The position numbers and the translations under genes were made by a program. This document shows, one piece after another, positions 1 to 7,696 of a stretch of 64,000 bases of DNA (position 1 is the first letter of the stretch; every line of letters starts with the position of its first letter). The notes beneath the pieces are model-generated. The model did no database searches. It was not told where the DNA came from and saw only the letters and a program-made list of their open reading frames with translations. The stretch is from Ruminococcus sp. (lineage in GTDB: Bacteria > Bacillota > Clostridia > Oscillospirales > Ruminococcaceae): contig JAFYGE010000023.1 in assembly GCA_017543335.1 (NCBI GenBank), positions 1 through 64,000 of the forward strand, read 5' to 3'.

Positions 1-6
1 ATCTAA

Positions 7-68
7 TGGTGGGAGGAAACTTTCCGCTAACTGAAACTGCGTATAAGCGTTTTGGTATTACCACTTTA
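7..68 (+). promoter_or_regulatory. possible L1 autoregulatory leader upstream of rplA
   Basis: The 82 bases before rplA contain GGTGGGAGGAAAC near the left end and TTACCACTTT just before the Shine-Dalgarno. TGGT/ACCA and GTGG/CCAC can pair across the interval. Leaders of this look are common between rplK and rplA in Firmicutes, where L1 represses its own operon. rplK itself is not in the window, so the assignment rests on the motif and position only. A strong ribosome binding site (AGGAGG) follows at about 70-75. Confidence 0.35.
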
Positions 69-82
69 TAGGAGGATAAATA

Positions 83-778
83 ATGAAACACGGCAAGAAA
101 TATGTTGACAGTGCTAAGGCTGTCGATTATGCAAAGCAGTATGAGTCCGCAGAGGCTCTTGACTTAGTTTGCAAGAACGCAAAGGCTAAGTTTGATGAAA
201 CAGTTGAGGCTCATATCCGTCTCGGCGTTGACTCAAGACACGCTGACCAGCAGGTTAGAGGTGCTGTTGTACTCCCTAACGGTACTGGTAAGAACGTAAG
301 AGTTCTCGTATTCTGCAAGGAAGATAAGTATGAGGCAGCTAAGGCTGCTGGTGCTGACTTCGTTGGCGGTATGGACATGGTTGACAAGATCATGAAGGAA
401 AACTGGATGGACTTCGACGTTGTTGTTGCTTCACCTGACATGATGGGTCTTGTTGGTCGTCTTGGTAAGGTTCTCGGACCTCGTGGTCTTATGCCAAACC
501 CAAAGGCTGGTACAGTAACTCCTGATGTTGCTAAGGCTGTAACAGAGGCTAAGGCTGGTAAGATCGAGTATCGTCTCGATAAGACAAACATCATCCACTG
601 CCCAATCGGTAAGGCTTCATTCGGTGCTGCTAAGCTCGAAGAGAACTTCTCTGTTCTTATGGAAGCTATCGTTAAGGCTAAGCCAGCTGCAGCTAAGGGT
701 ACTTACCTCAAGAGCTGCACAGTTACATCTACAATGGGCCCTGGTGTTCCAGTTGCTACAGCTAAGTACGGTGTTTGA
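83..778 (+). CDS. rplA: 50S ribosomal protein L1
   Basis: Full-length L1 (231 residues, the usual size) of the large ribosomal subunit. It binds 23S rRNA at the L1 stalk near the E site and usually represses its own mRNA. The L1 signature region ([15 protein letters not shown]) is present around residues 130-146, and the C-terminal [12 protein letters not shown] block is conserved. The start is fixed by AGGAGG seven bases upstream. Codon choice is strongly biased (AAG, GGT, GCT), as expected for a highly expressed gene. rplK would normally lie just to the left; rplJ/rplL do not follow, because a terminator stands immediately downstream and then a convergent cellulase gene. Confidence 0.97.
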   Translation: MKHGKKYVDSAKAVDYAKQYESAEALDLVCKNAKAKFDETVEAHIRLGVDSRHADQQVRGAVVLPNGTGKNVRVLVFCKEDKYEAAKAAGADFVGGMDMVDKIMKENWMDFDVVVASPDMMGLVGRLGKVLGPRGLMPNPKAGTVTPDVAKAVTEAKAGKIEYRLDKTNIIHCPIGKASFGAAKLEENFSVLMEAIVKAKPAAAKGTYLKSCTVTSTMGPGVPVATAKYGV

Positions 779-796
779 TAAAAGCTTATAAAGATA

Positions 797-828
797 AAAG
801 CTGCTCAGTTGAGCAGCTTTATTTTTTT
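797..828 (+). terminator. Rho-independent terminator of rplA
   Basis: Perfect 11-bp inverted repeat AAAGCTGCTCA / TGAGCAGCTTT with a 2-base loop, followed by seven T residues on the plus strand. It lies 20 bases after the rplA stop. Confidence 0.9.
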
Positions 829-831
829 GAT

Positions 832-950
832 AAAAAGGGACGCTTTAGGCTGCTCCCCTTAGCGGAAAATATGGTTACCGAGCCTGAAATTACAGTCTCG
901 TAAATATAACCTGCGTTCCGCCAAAGGAGGGCTCCACTTTGCGTCCCTTT
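832..950 (-). terminator. terminator of the distal GH9 gene, split by a 97-nt palindromic insert
   Basis: Read on the minus strand after the 968 stop, AAAGGGACGC (950-941) and GCGTCCCTTTTT (843-832) are complementary arms ending in a T-run. They are the same arms as in the compact terminator of the paralogous upstream gene (4172-4197), where only four bases separate them. Here 97 bases (844-940) separate them. Those bases are themselves an imperfect inverted repeat whose ends (TTTAGGCTGCTCCCCTTAGCGGAA and its near-complement ending at 940) pair with a few mismatches. The arrangement suggests a small palindromic element in the loop of a duplicated terminator. Confidence 0.55.
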
Positions 951-967
951 AATCGTTTGTTAATTTA

Positions 968-3900
968 TCACTTTGTCTCTGGTTCAAGAGACTTTATTGT
1001 CTGTACCAGATATTTCTGTATCATAACTGCATCCATATTAGTTATGTCGCCGCCTTTATGATCGTAAACATCGCCCCAGTACGAACCTTCCTCAGTGATA
1101 GCAGTCGAAGCTGTACCGCCAATACCATATTCATCAGAATTTGAAGCTGCCTGCATTATGAGAACAGCATCGTTCATCTTAACTTCGCCGCTCATATTGG
1201 CATCGCCCCAAACTCCTGTTGGATCTGGATTTTTATTACCGGCAACATCCTCAAGATATGAAGCCATCCATACAAGAGGTGCGTTCCAGTTAATGTTTAC
1301 TCCGTTAACTGACCATGCTTCTGCACTGTCTACATAGCATTTCTGACTCGCAACAGTACCACGCTTGAAGCCAACTCCGCTCATGTAATTATCCTGCATA
1401 CCTGCATTTGGTCCGCCGGACAGTACTCCAGCCGGTGCAAGTGGGAAATTAGCGTCAATACTGCCAGCCCAGAATCTATGGTGTGGATATTTGAGCACTG
1501 TATCCATTTCAGTATCTCCATAACCTGATATATATGAGAAGTCGTTACCATTGCGTCCAAAGAGATAGTCCATAGCAGTTGAAGCACCGTCAAGGTACTT
1601 ATATTTTCTTCCGGAAGCCTCATAAGCATATGCCATAACCATCGCATTATTTACAACATATGAGTTTGAACCATTCTCGTAGCCATTGATCTCTATCGGG
1701 TTACCTTCATCAGTAAGTCCAATACCAACTGCATCTGTATACGTAAAACCGACATATGGAATGCCCATGCCAGATATTTTTTCAAGCTCGATGTACTTAT
1801 CAGCAGCCTGAATTATCGAATCTTCAACAGTCTTAGCATCATCAGATGAAAGCTTGTATCTGTTCAGATAAAGTGAGAGTGTTCCGAGACCGGATGTGCA
1901 TCCCCAATTGAAAGAACTGCACGACCCTCTGTTTTCTCCGCCGACAAGATTGTATGTGAGTCCGAAAGCTTTATCAGAACCTGTAACATCGTTCTTATTC
2001 TCATAATTCCTGAGCTTTGTCAGGTACTCATCTTCACCTGTTGTAGCGAATAGCTCACAAAGTGCCCAATAGTAGTCATCCTCCACATATGTATCACCGT
2101 AAGGCTCTCCGACTACAGCCTGATCGAGAGGTGCAAACAGCGGATCATTGCCTCTGATATATCCATCACTTGTGTCATCTTGTTCAAGAGGATCACCTTC
2201 TTTTACACTCCACGCAGACTTATGCTTTTCAACAGCAGCGAGACAATCCTTTGCTATATTCAGGCACTTATCAGCAAATTCATCATCTATGCCTCTCCAG
2301 AGACGAGCAGCCTGTGCAGCACAAGCAATTGTGTTGAATGTAGCTGCATACGTCGGAGGTTTAGCGATACGTGCTATACCTTTTTCGTACTCACCATAGT
2401 CCCATGCATATAAAGCAAGACCAGTCCACTTAGAGTCTTGGATTTTGTGATAAACAAGACCGGTAGCATTTGCCTTTGAACCCTCATCGCCCCAGTATGG
2501 ATCGTCACCTTTAACTATCATATCGAAGAACCATTCGAGCTCAACTCTCGCCTCATCAAGAAGGTCCGGTTTACCGTTTGAGTTTTCCGGAATGAGCATT
2601 GTCTTGGCATCATTCCACTTTTTCTCTGTACCGAGCTTCAGGGACATCTCGTACAGATTCTGAAGAGTCCAAACAGATATACCGCCGTTAACAACATTTT
2701 TTCCATGATTCTCAGCGTCGTACCAACCGCCTGTTGCTGTTATAGAATAGTCCTTATCGCCATCAAATTCTGATGAGTAATGCTTCACCCATGCGGACTG
2801 AACATATGCTTTATCAGGATTATGACCTTCCTTACTATGTTCAAGTTTAGTAGCATCGCCGTTCTTTATGTACTTACCCTCAATAGGAACACCTGAACGG
2901 TTCTGATAGAAATAAGAAACCGAGTCTCTTACAAGATCACCATAAACATCATTACTGATTTTGAAAGGATGAGATCTATTCATTTGATATTCTTTCGATG
3001 TTTTCCAGTTTGTCCACATAAGCTTATCATCAACAAGCTTAGTATCGAAAGCACCCTCATTATTACAGAACTGAGTTCCGGAAACACCAACCTTATCCTT
3101 AACTATGATATAATAGCCGTCACCAGCTGTAGAAAGTTTAGAAAAATCAAGTATGTGAACATACTTACCCGAGTCCTTATATCTTGTGATCAGCTTCCCG
3201 CCGTCTCCCCTGACTTTTACAGTCTCAGGTGTACCGGAGTCAACATCGTCAGAAATTAATATTGACTTACCATTAAGTACAGGCTTATCCGACTTATCGT
3301 ATACGGTGAATTCAAGTGGTTCAGACGCATCTGTAGTATAGGAAGCTTTCTTAGAAAGTTTAGTGAAATATCCTACTTGGTTAAGACGAACATTAGACTT
3401 TGGTTTTATAATGCCATATTCAGAAGACTGAGGTTCAACCGCATCATCGCTCAAATCCTGAATCGACAAATTATCAAACGTGATAGTAGCACCATTCGGA
3501 ACACCAGTATCATCGCCGCCGTACTGTGCAGCACCATCTGTACCCTTATGGCAAGCATAGTAGAAAGCCCACTCTGCAGGGCCGTCTTCAAGAGCAGAAG
3601 GACCTGAACCATCAGTAAAGTCAGTATCAATAACGAATGTCTGACCCATCTTTAACTGAACTGGCTGCCAGTTACCGTTACCTGCATCGTTCCAGTACAC
3701 TTTATTACCAGCATAGTTACCTATCTTTGTATAAAGGTAAGCATCTGCTGAACAAGTGATCTCAGCGTGAACGTGATATTTATGACCATTTACAAGCTGG
3801 ATTCCTTTATGGCGGAACTGAAGATCCCATCTTCCGTCGCCTCCAAAATTATTAAGAATTCGTACCTGATATTTTCCGTCATTGATATCAAAAGTTTGCT

Positions 3901-4096
3901 TAGCAGAATTTGATTCACAGGTATGCCATGGCAAACCTATATTATCATCAAAAGTTGTTGCACCCAGAAGTTCAGTTCCAAGATTTGGTATTTCAGCAGA
4001 AGCACTCATCGGAGCTATCGCACTGCAAACAGTAGTTGCAAGCATTGCTGCTGACAAAAGACTTCCAGTAATAGTTTTCTTCATATATTTATACAT
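968..4096 (-). CDS. secreted CBM4/9-Ig-GH9-dockerin protein lacking both catalytic residues (predicted pseudo-cellulase)
   Basis: 1042 residues: signal peptide (1 to about 35, ending MSASA), CBM4/9-like module (about 35-215), CelD-type Ig domain starting VRLNQVGY (about 236-350), GH9 module (about 385-945) and dockerin (about 960-1040). It is colinear with its neighbour 4229-7384 over the whole length. The GH9 base motif, DAGD (460-463) in the neighbour, reads DAEN here (codon 463 is AAT, 2708-2710). The acid, Glu936 of an NE motif in the neighbour, is Gly932 here (codon GGA, 1301-1303). Substrate-site features such as PHHRFW, WGCTSG and VEDDYYWAL are kept. The frame is intact, so this is not an ordinary decayed pseudogene. 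Hydrolysis is predicted to be absent; a binding or structural role in a cellulosome is inference. Start chosen from GGGAGGG six to seven bases upstream; an ATG four codons later is possible. Confidence 0.92.
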   Translation of the reverse strand: MYKYMKKTITGSLLSAAMLATTVCSAIAPMSASAEIPNLGTELLGATTFDDNIGLPWHTCESNSAKQTFDINDGKYQVRILNNFGGDGRWDLQFRHKGIQLVNGHKYHVHAEITCSADAYLYTKIGNYAGNKVYWNDAGNGNWQPVQLKMGQTFVIDTDFTDGSGPSALEDGPAEWAFYYACHKGTDGAAQYGGDDTGVPNGATITFDNLSIQDLSDDAVEPQSSEYGIIKPKSNVRLNQVGYFTKLSKKASYTTDASEPLEFTVYDKSDKPVLNGKSILISDDVDSGTPETVKVRGDGGKLITRYKDSGKYVHILDFSKLSTAGDGYYIIVKDKVGVSGTQFCNNEGAFDTKLVDDKLMWTNWKTSKEYQMNRSHPFKISNDVYGDLVRDSVSYFYQNRSGVPIEGKYIKNGDATKLEHSKEGHNPDKAYVQSAWVKHYSSEFDGDKDYSITATGGWYDAENHGKNVVNGGISVWTLQNLYEMSLKLGTEKKWNDAKTMLIPENSNGKPDLLDEARVELEWFFDMIVKGDDPYWGDEGSKANATGLVYHKIQDSKWTGLALYAWDYGEYEKGIARIAKPPTYAATFNTIACAAQAARLWRGIDDEFADKCLNIAKDCLAAVEKHKSAWSVKEGDPLEQDDTSDGYIRGNDPLFAPLDQAVVGEPYGDTYVEDDYYWALCELFATTGEDEYLTKLRNYENKNDVTGSDKAFGLTYNLVGGENRGSCSSFNWGCTSGLGTLSLYLNRYKLSSDDAKTVEDSIIQAADKYIELEKISGMGIPYVGFTYTDAVGIGLTDEGNPIEINGYENGSNSYVVNNAMVMAYAYEASGRKYKYLDGASTAMDYLFGRNGNDFSYISGYGDTEMDTVLKYPHHRFWAGSIDANFPLAPAGVLSGGPNAGMQDNYMSGVGFKRGTVASQKCYVDSAEAWSVNGVNINWNAPLVWMASYLEDVAGNKNPDPTGVWGDANMSGEVKMNDAVLIMQAASNSDEYGIGGTASTAITEEGSYWGDVYDHKGGDITNMDAVMIQKYLVQTIKSLEPETK

Positions 4097-4171
4097 TATT
4101 TTCCCTCCCTGATTTAAATGTAATTTTTCATAAAATGTTGATATATTCCTGAATTATAAACAAATATATAC

Positions 4172-4197
4172 AAAAAGGGACGCCGCAGCGTCCCTTT
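4172..4197 (-). terminator. terminator of the middle GH9 gene
   Basis: GGGACGC / GCGTCCC stem (4177-4183 with 4188-4194) with a four-base loop, followed on the minus strand by TTTTT. It lies 32 bases past the stop of the gene at 4229 and before the next GH9 gene. No convincing -35 box was found between it and the 4096 start, so the distal gene may depend on read-through or on a weak promoter around TATAAT near 4154. Confidence 0.85.
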
Positions 4198-4228
4198 ACC
4201 CGTCTGAGCAAATTTTAATTATAATCTA

Positions 4229-7200
4229 TTACTTTGTAGGATCGAGAGAAGCAATAGTGTGGATGAGGAACTTCTGGATCTGAACTGCATCCATGTTAGT
4301 GATGTCTCCGCCATTGTGCTGGTAAACATCGCCCCAGTATGCACCGTCAGAAGTAAGAGCGTTCTTGTCAGTACCGCCGATACCGTACTCATCAGAGTTA
4401 GAAACAGACTGCATGATAAGAACTGCATCGTTCATCTTAACTTCGCCGCTCATGTTAGCGTCGCCCCAGATACCATCCTTAGGATCATCTCCGCCGCCTT
4501 CGCCGGAAACCTTAGGAGCTACATCCTCGAGGTAAGAAGCCATCCAAACGAGTGGAGCATTCCAGTTGATTGTGATCTCGTTAACTGACCAAGCTTCTGC
4601 ACTATCAACATAGCACTTCTGGCTTGCAACAGCACCACGCTTGTATCCAAGACCACCAACATATGGATCCTGCATACCAGCACCAGGACCACCAGAAAGG
4701 ATTCCGTTAGGAGCCTTCGGGAATGCTGGATCTACGCCATTAGCCCAGAATCTGTGGTGTGGCCACTGAAGAACGTTACCAGCCTCTGTATCACCGTAAC
4801 CAGTTACATAAGAGAAGTCGTTACCGTTACGTCCGAAGAGGTAGTCCATAGCGATTGAAGCACCGTCGATGTACTTCTGCTTACCATTCTTAGTTCCGCC
4901 TGAAGCATCATAAGCGTAAGCCATAACGATAGCGTTGTTAGCAACGAAGGAGTTTGAACCCCACTCATAACCTGTAACTTCGATTGGGTTACCGTTCTCA
5001 TCAAGACCGATGTTGATTGGATCTGTGAATGATGAGCCCTCATATGGGATACCCATACCAGTTGCATTTTCCTGAGCTATATACTTATCAGCAGCGAGCA
5101 TGATAGAATCGCTGACTGCCTTAGCATCAGAAGCTGAAAGCTTGTCGCTGTTCAGATAGAGTGAGAGTGTTCCAAGACCGGATGTACAACCCCAGTTGAA
5201 GGAGCTGAATGATCCCTTGTTCTCACCGCCGCCGAGTCTATATGTGAGGCTGAGAGCCTTATCGCAGCCTTCTTTATCATTCTTATTATCATACTTCTTG
5301 AGCTTTGTGAGGTACTCTTCATCACCTGTTGTAGCGAAGAGCTCACAGAGTGCCCAGTAGTAGTCATCCTCTACGTATGTATCACCGTAAGGACCACCGC
5401 CGATAGCCTGATCAAGAGGAGCGAAGAGTGGATCTGTACCTCTCTTGTTTGTGCCCTTTATATCATCCTGCTCAAGTGGATCGCCTTCCTTGATAGCCCA
5501 CTTGCTCTGGTGTTTCTCAACAGCAGCGAGACAAGCCTTAGCATTTGCGAGACACTCGTCAGCAAACTTATCATCAATACCCTTCCAGAGACGTGCAGCC
5601 TGAGCAGCACAAGCAATTGTATTGAATGTAGCAGCATACGTTGGTGGCTTAACTATACGAGCCATACCTTTTTCGAACTCGCCGTAGTCCCAAGCGTAGA
5701 TTGCAAGACCAGTCCACTTAGAGTCATGGAGCTTGTGGTAAACAAGACCTGTAGCCTTAGCCTTAGAACCGTTGTCGCCCCAGTATGGATCATCGCCCTT
5801 AACGATCATGTCGAAGAACCACTCAAGTTCTACTCTTGCCTCGTCAAGAAGGTCAGGAGCACCATTGGAGTTCTCAGGAATGAGCATTGTCTTTCCGTCA
5901 TCCCACTTGCTCTCTGTGCCTATCTTCTTAGACATCTCATAGAGGTTCTGGAGTGTCCATACAGATACACCACCGTTAACTACGTATTTACCGTGGTCAC
6001 CAGCATCGTACCAACCGCCTGTAGCAGTGATAGAGTACTTTTCATCACCATCGAATGTAGATGAGTAAGACTTAACCCATTCTGGCTGTACATAAGCTGT
6101 ATCTGGGTTATGACCCTTCTGTGAGTGTGCAAGCTTAGGATCTGTACCATTCTTTATGTACTGAGACTCAATTGAAACACCAGAACGGTTCTGATAGAAG
6201 TAAGATACTGAATCTCTAACGAGATCGCCGTAAACCTTATCACTTACAGAGAAAGGATGTGACTTGTTCATCTGGTAAGACTTCTTAGTCTTCCAGCTTG
6301 TCCACATTACCTTATCTCCCTCGATAGTTGTATCGAAAGCACCCTCATAGATTCCGTACTGTGTGCCAGATACACCAACCTTATCCTTAACAACGATATA
6401 GTATCCGTCGCCAGCTGTTGTGAGCTTGGAGAAATCAAGTATGTGAACATACTTACCGGAATCCTTATATCTTGTGATCATCTTTCCGCCGTCGCCCTTA
6501 ACCTTAGTTGTCTCAGGTGTACCAGACTCGATATCACCGGAAATAACTGTTGACTTACCGTTAAGTACAGACTTGCCTGACTTATCGTATACGTCGAATT
6601 CAAGCGGATCAGCAGCATCTGAAGTATATGAAGCCTTCTTAGCGAGCTTTGTGAAGTAACCTACCTGGTTAAGACGTACATTTGACTTTGGTCTGATAGC
6701 ACCGTATTCATCTGTACCTGAAACAGGTGGGTCACCGCTAAGGCTCTGGAGAGACATATTATCGAATGTGATAGTAGCATCGTTCGGAACACCGGTATCG
6801 CTTCCGCCATACTGTTTAGCACCATCTGTTCCCTCATGACAAGCATAGTGGAAAGCCCACTCTGCAGGGCCATCTTCAAGAGCAGAAGGACCTGAACCAG
6901 CAGTAAAGTCAGTATCGATAACGAATGTCTGACCCTTCTTTAACTGAACTGGCTGCCAGTTACCGTTACCAGCATCGTTCCAGTACTCCTTAGTACCAGC
7001 GTAGTTACCTATCTTTGTGTAAAGATAAGCATCTGCGGAACAAGTGATCTCAGCGTGAACGTGATATTTATGACCGCTTACGAGTTCGAGGCCTCTGTGA
7101 CGGAACTGAAGGTCCCATCTACCAGCACCACCGAAGTTATTCTTAACAGTCATTGTGTATTTACCATCTTCGATTTCAAATTTCTGCTTAGCTGGGTTAG

Positions 7201-7384
7201 TCTCACAAGTATGCCATGGAAGACCGACACCGTCATCAAAAGTTGTAGCACCTAGCTGCTCAGAACCAACATTTGGGATCTCAGCAGAAGCACTCATTGG
7301 AGCTATAGCACTGCAAACAGTTGTTGCAAGCATAGCTGCTGACAAGAGACTACCAGTTAATGCTTTTTTAAAGTTCTTGTGCAT
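4229..7384 (-). CDS. secreted cellulosomal endoglucanase, CBM4/9-Ig-GH9-dockerin
   Basis: 1051 residues with signal peptide (about 1-35), CBM4/9-like module, CelD_N Ig domain (VRLNQVGY), GH9 catalytic module and C-terminal dockerin. It should hydrolyse beta-1,4-glucan as part of a cellulosome on or outside the cell. Catalytic residues are visible: the DAGDHGK motif with Asp460 and Asp463 (nucleophilic water and base), and the acid Glu936 in SVNEITINW. The first dockerin loop is WGDANMSGEVKMND; the second (DVYQHNGGDITNMD) is two residues longer than the classical one. The start follows GGGAGGG. It is the active sister of the protein at 968-4096 and lies directly upstream of it on the same strand. 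Its 5' untranslated region is long and structured. Confidence 0.96.
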   Translation of the reverse strand: MHKNFKKALTGSLLSAAMLATTVCSAIAPMSASAEIPNVGSEQLGATTFDDGVGLPWHTCETNPAKQKFEIEDGKYTMTVKNNFGGAGRWDLQFRHRGLELVSGHKYHVHAEITCSADAYLYTKIGNYAGTKEYWNDAGNGNWQPVQLKKGQTFVIDTDFTAGSGPSALEDGPAEWAFHYACHEGTDGAKQYGGSDTGVPNDATITFDNMSLQSLSGDPPVSGTDEYGAIRPKSNVRLNQVGYFTKLAKKASYTSDAADPLEFDVYDKSGKSVLNGKSTVISGDIESGTPETTKVKGDGGKMITRYKDSGKYVHILDFSKLTTAGDGYYIVVKDKVGVSGTQYGIYEGAFDTTIEGDKVMWTSWKTKKSYQMNKSHPFSVSDKVYGDLVRDSVSYFYQNRSGVSIESQYIKNGTDPKLAHSQKGHNPDTAYVQPEWVKSYSSTFDGDEKYSITATGGWYDAGDHGKYVVNGGVSVWTLQNLYEMSKKIGTESKWDDGKTMLIPENSNGAPDLLDEARVELEWFFDMIVKGDDPYWGDNGSKAKATGLVYHKLHDSKWTGLAIYAWDYGEFEKGMARIVKPPTYAATFNTIACAAQAARLWKGIDDKFADECLANAKACLAAVEKHQSKWAIKEGDPLEQDDIKGTNKRGTDPLFAPLDQAIGGGPYGDTYVEDDYYWALCELFATTGDEEYLTKLKKYDNKNDKEGCDKALSLTYRLGGGENKGSFSSFNWGCTSGLGTLSLYLNSDKLSASDAKAVSDSIMLAADKYIAQENATGMGIPYEGSSFTDPINIGLDENGNPIEVTGYEWGSNSFVANNAIVMAYAYDASGGTKNGKQKYIDGASIAMDYLFGRNGNDFSYVTGYGDTEAGNVLQWPHHRFWANGVDPAFPKAPNGILSGGPGAGMQDPYVGGLGYKRGAVASQKCYVDSAEAWSVNEITINWNAPLVWMASYLEDVAPKVSGEGGGDDPKDGIWGDANMSGEVKMNDAVLIMQSVSNSDEYGIGGTDKNALTSDGAYWGDVYQHNGGDITNMDAVQIQKFLIHTIASLDPTK

Positions 7385-7629
7385 TTTTTTACCCTCCCTG
7401 ATAAAATAAAAGATATAATGTACTTATAACGCAATGCCAGTGCAAACATTGCGGTTATACCGTTTGTCTTATCTGACGAGCCGGCGGTCCTGCGGACTTG
7501 CACTATGCCGTTTCTCATCAATCATATTATATTATACCGCAAAAAAAAAGTAAATAGTTTTTTTGAATTTCGTGTATTTTCCTAATGAGCTGTCATATTT
7601 TTTGTGCACTACTTACAAATACAGGTAAA
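7385..7629 (-). promoter_or_regulatory. structured 5' leader of the middle GH9 gene
   Basis: A TATAAT (7536-7531 on the minus strand) next to a T9 tract suggests transcription from about 7524, although the -35 (AACTAT) is poor. The resulting leader of about 140 nt holds a hairpin GTCC-GCA-GGAC (7487-7497) and a stem GCAATG/CATTGC (7431-7436 with 7447-7452). The loop of that stem contains a 7-base stretch (7439-7445) perfectly complementary to 7498-7504, so the region can form a pseudoknot or switch between pairings. No known riboswitch was recognised. Confidence 0.4.
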
Positions 7630-7659
7630 AAACAAGAGAGGCCGAGACCTCTCTTGTTT
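7630..7659 (-). terminator. terminator of the proximal GH9 gene
   Basis: Perfect 12-bp inverted repeat AAACAAGAGAGG / CCTCTCTTGTTT with a six-base loop and a T-rich minus-strand exit, 38 bases after the 7697 stop. Confidence 0.92.
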
Positions 7660-7696
7660 CAAAAATGTGAATTAATTAAATTATATCCAAGTCTGC

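Noticed and set aside
968-4096. Treating the distal GH9 gene as a plain pseudogene
   Set aside because: The frame is intact over 1042 codons with signal peptide, CBM and dockerin preserved. Only the catalytic positions are clearly lost.
5510-6064. 184-codon plus-strand ORF inside the middle GH9 gene
   Set aside because: Antisense shadow of a conserved coding region; the Ser/Thr-rich product resembles no family.
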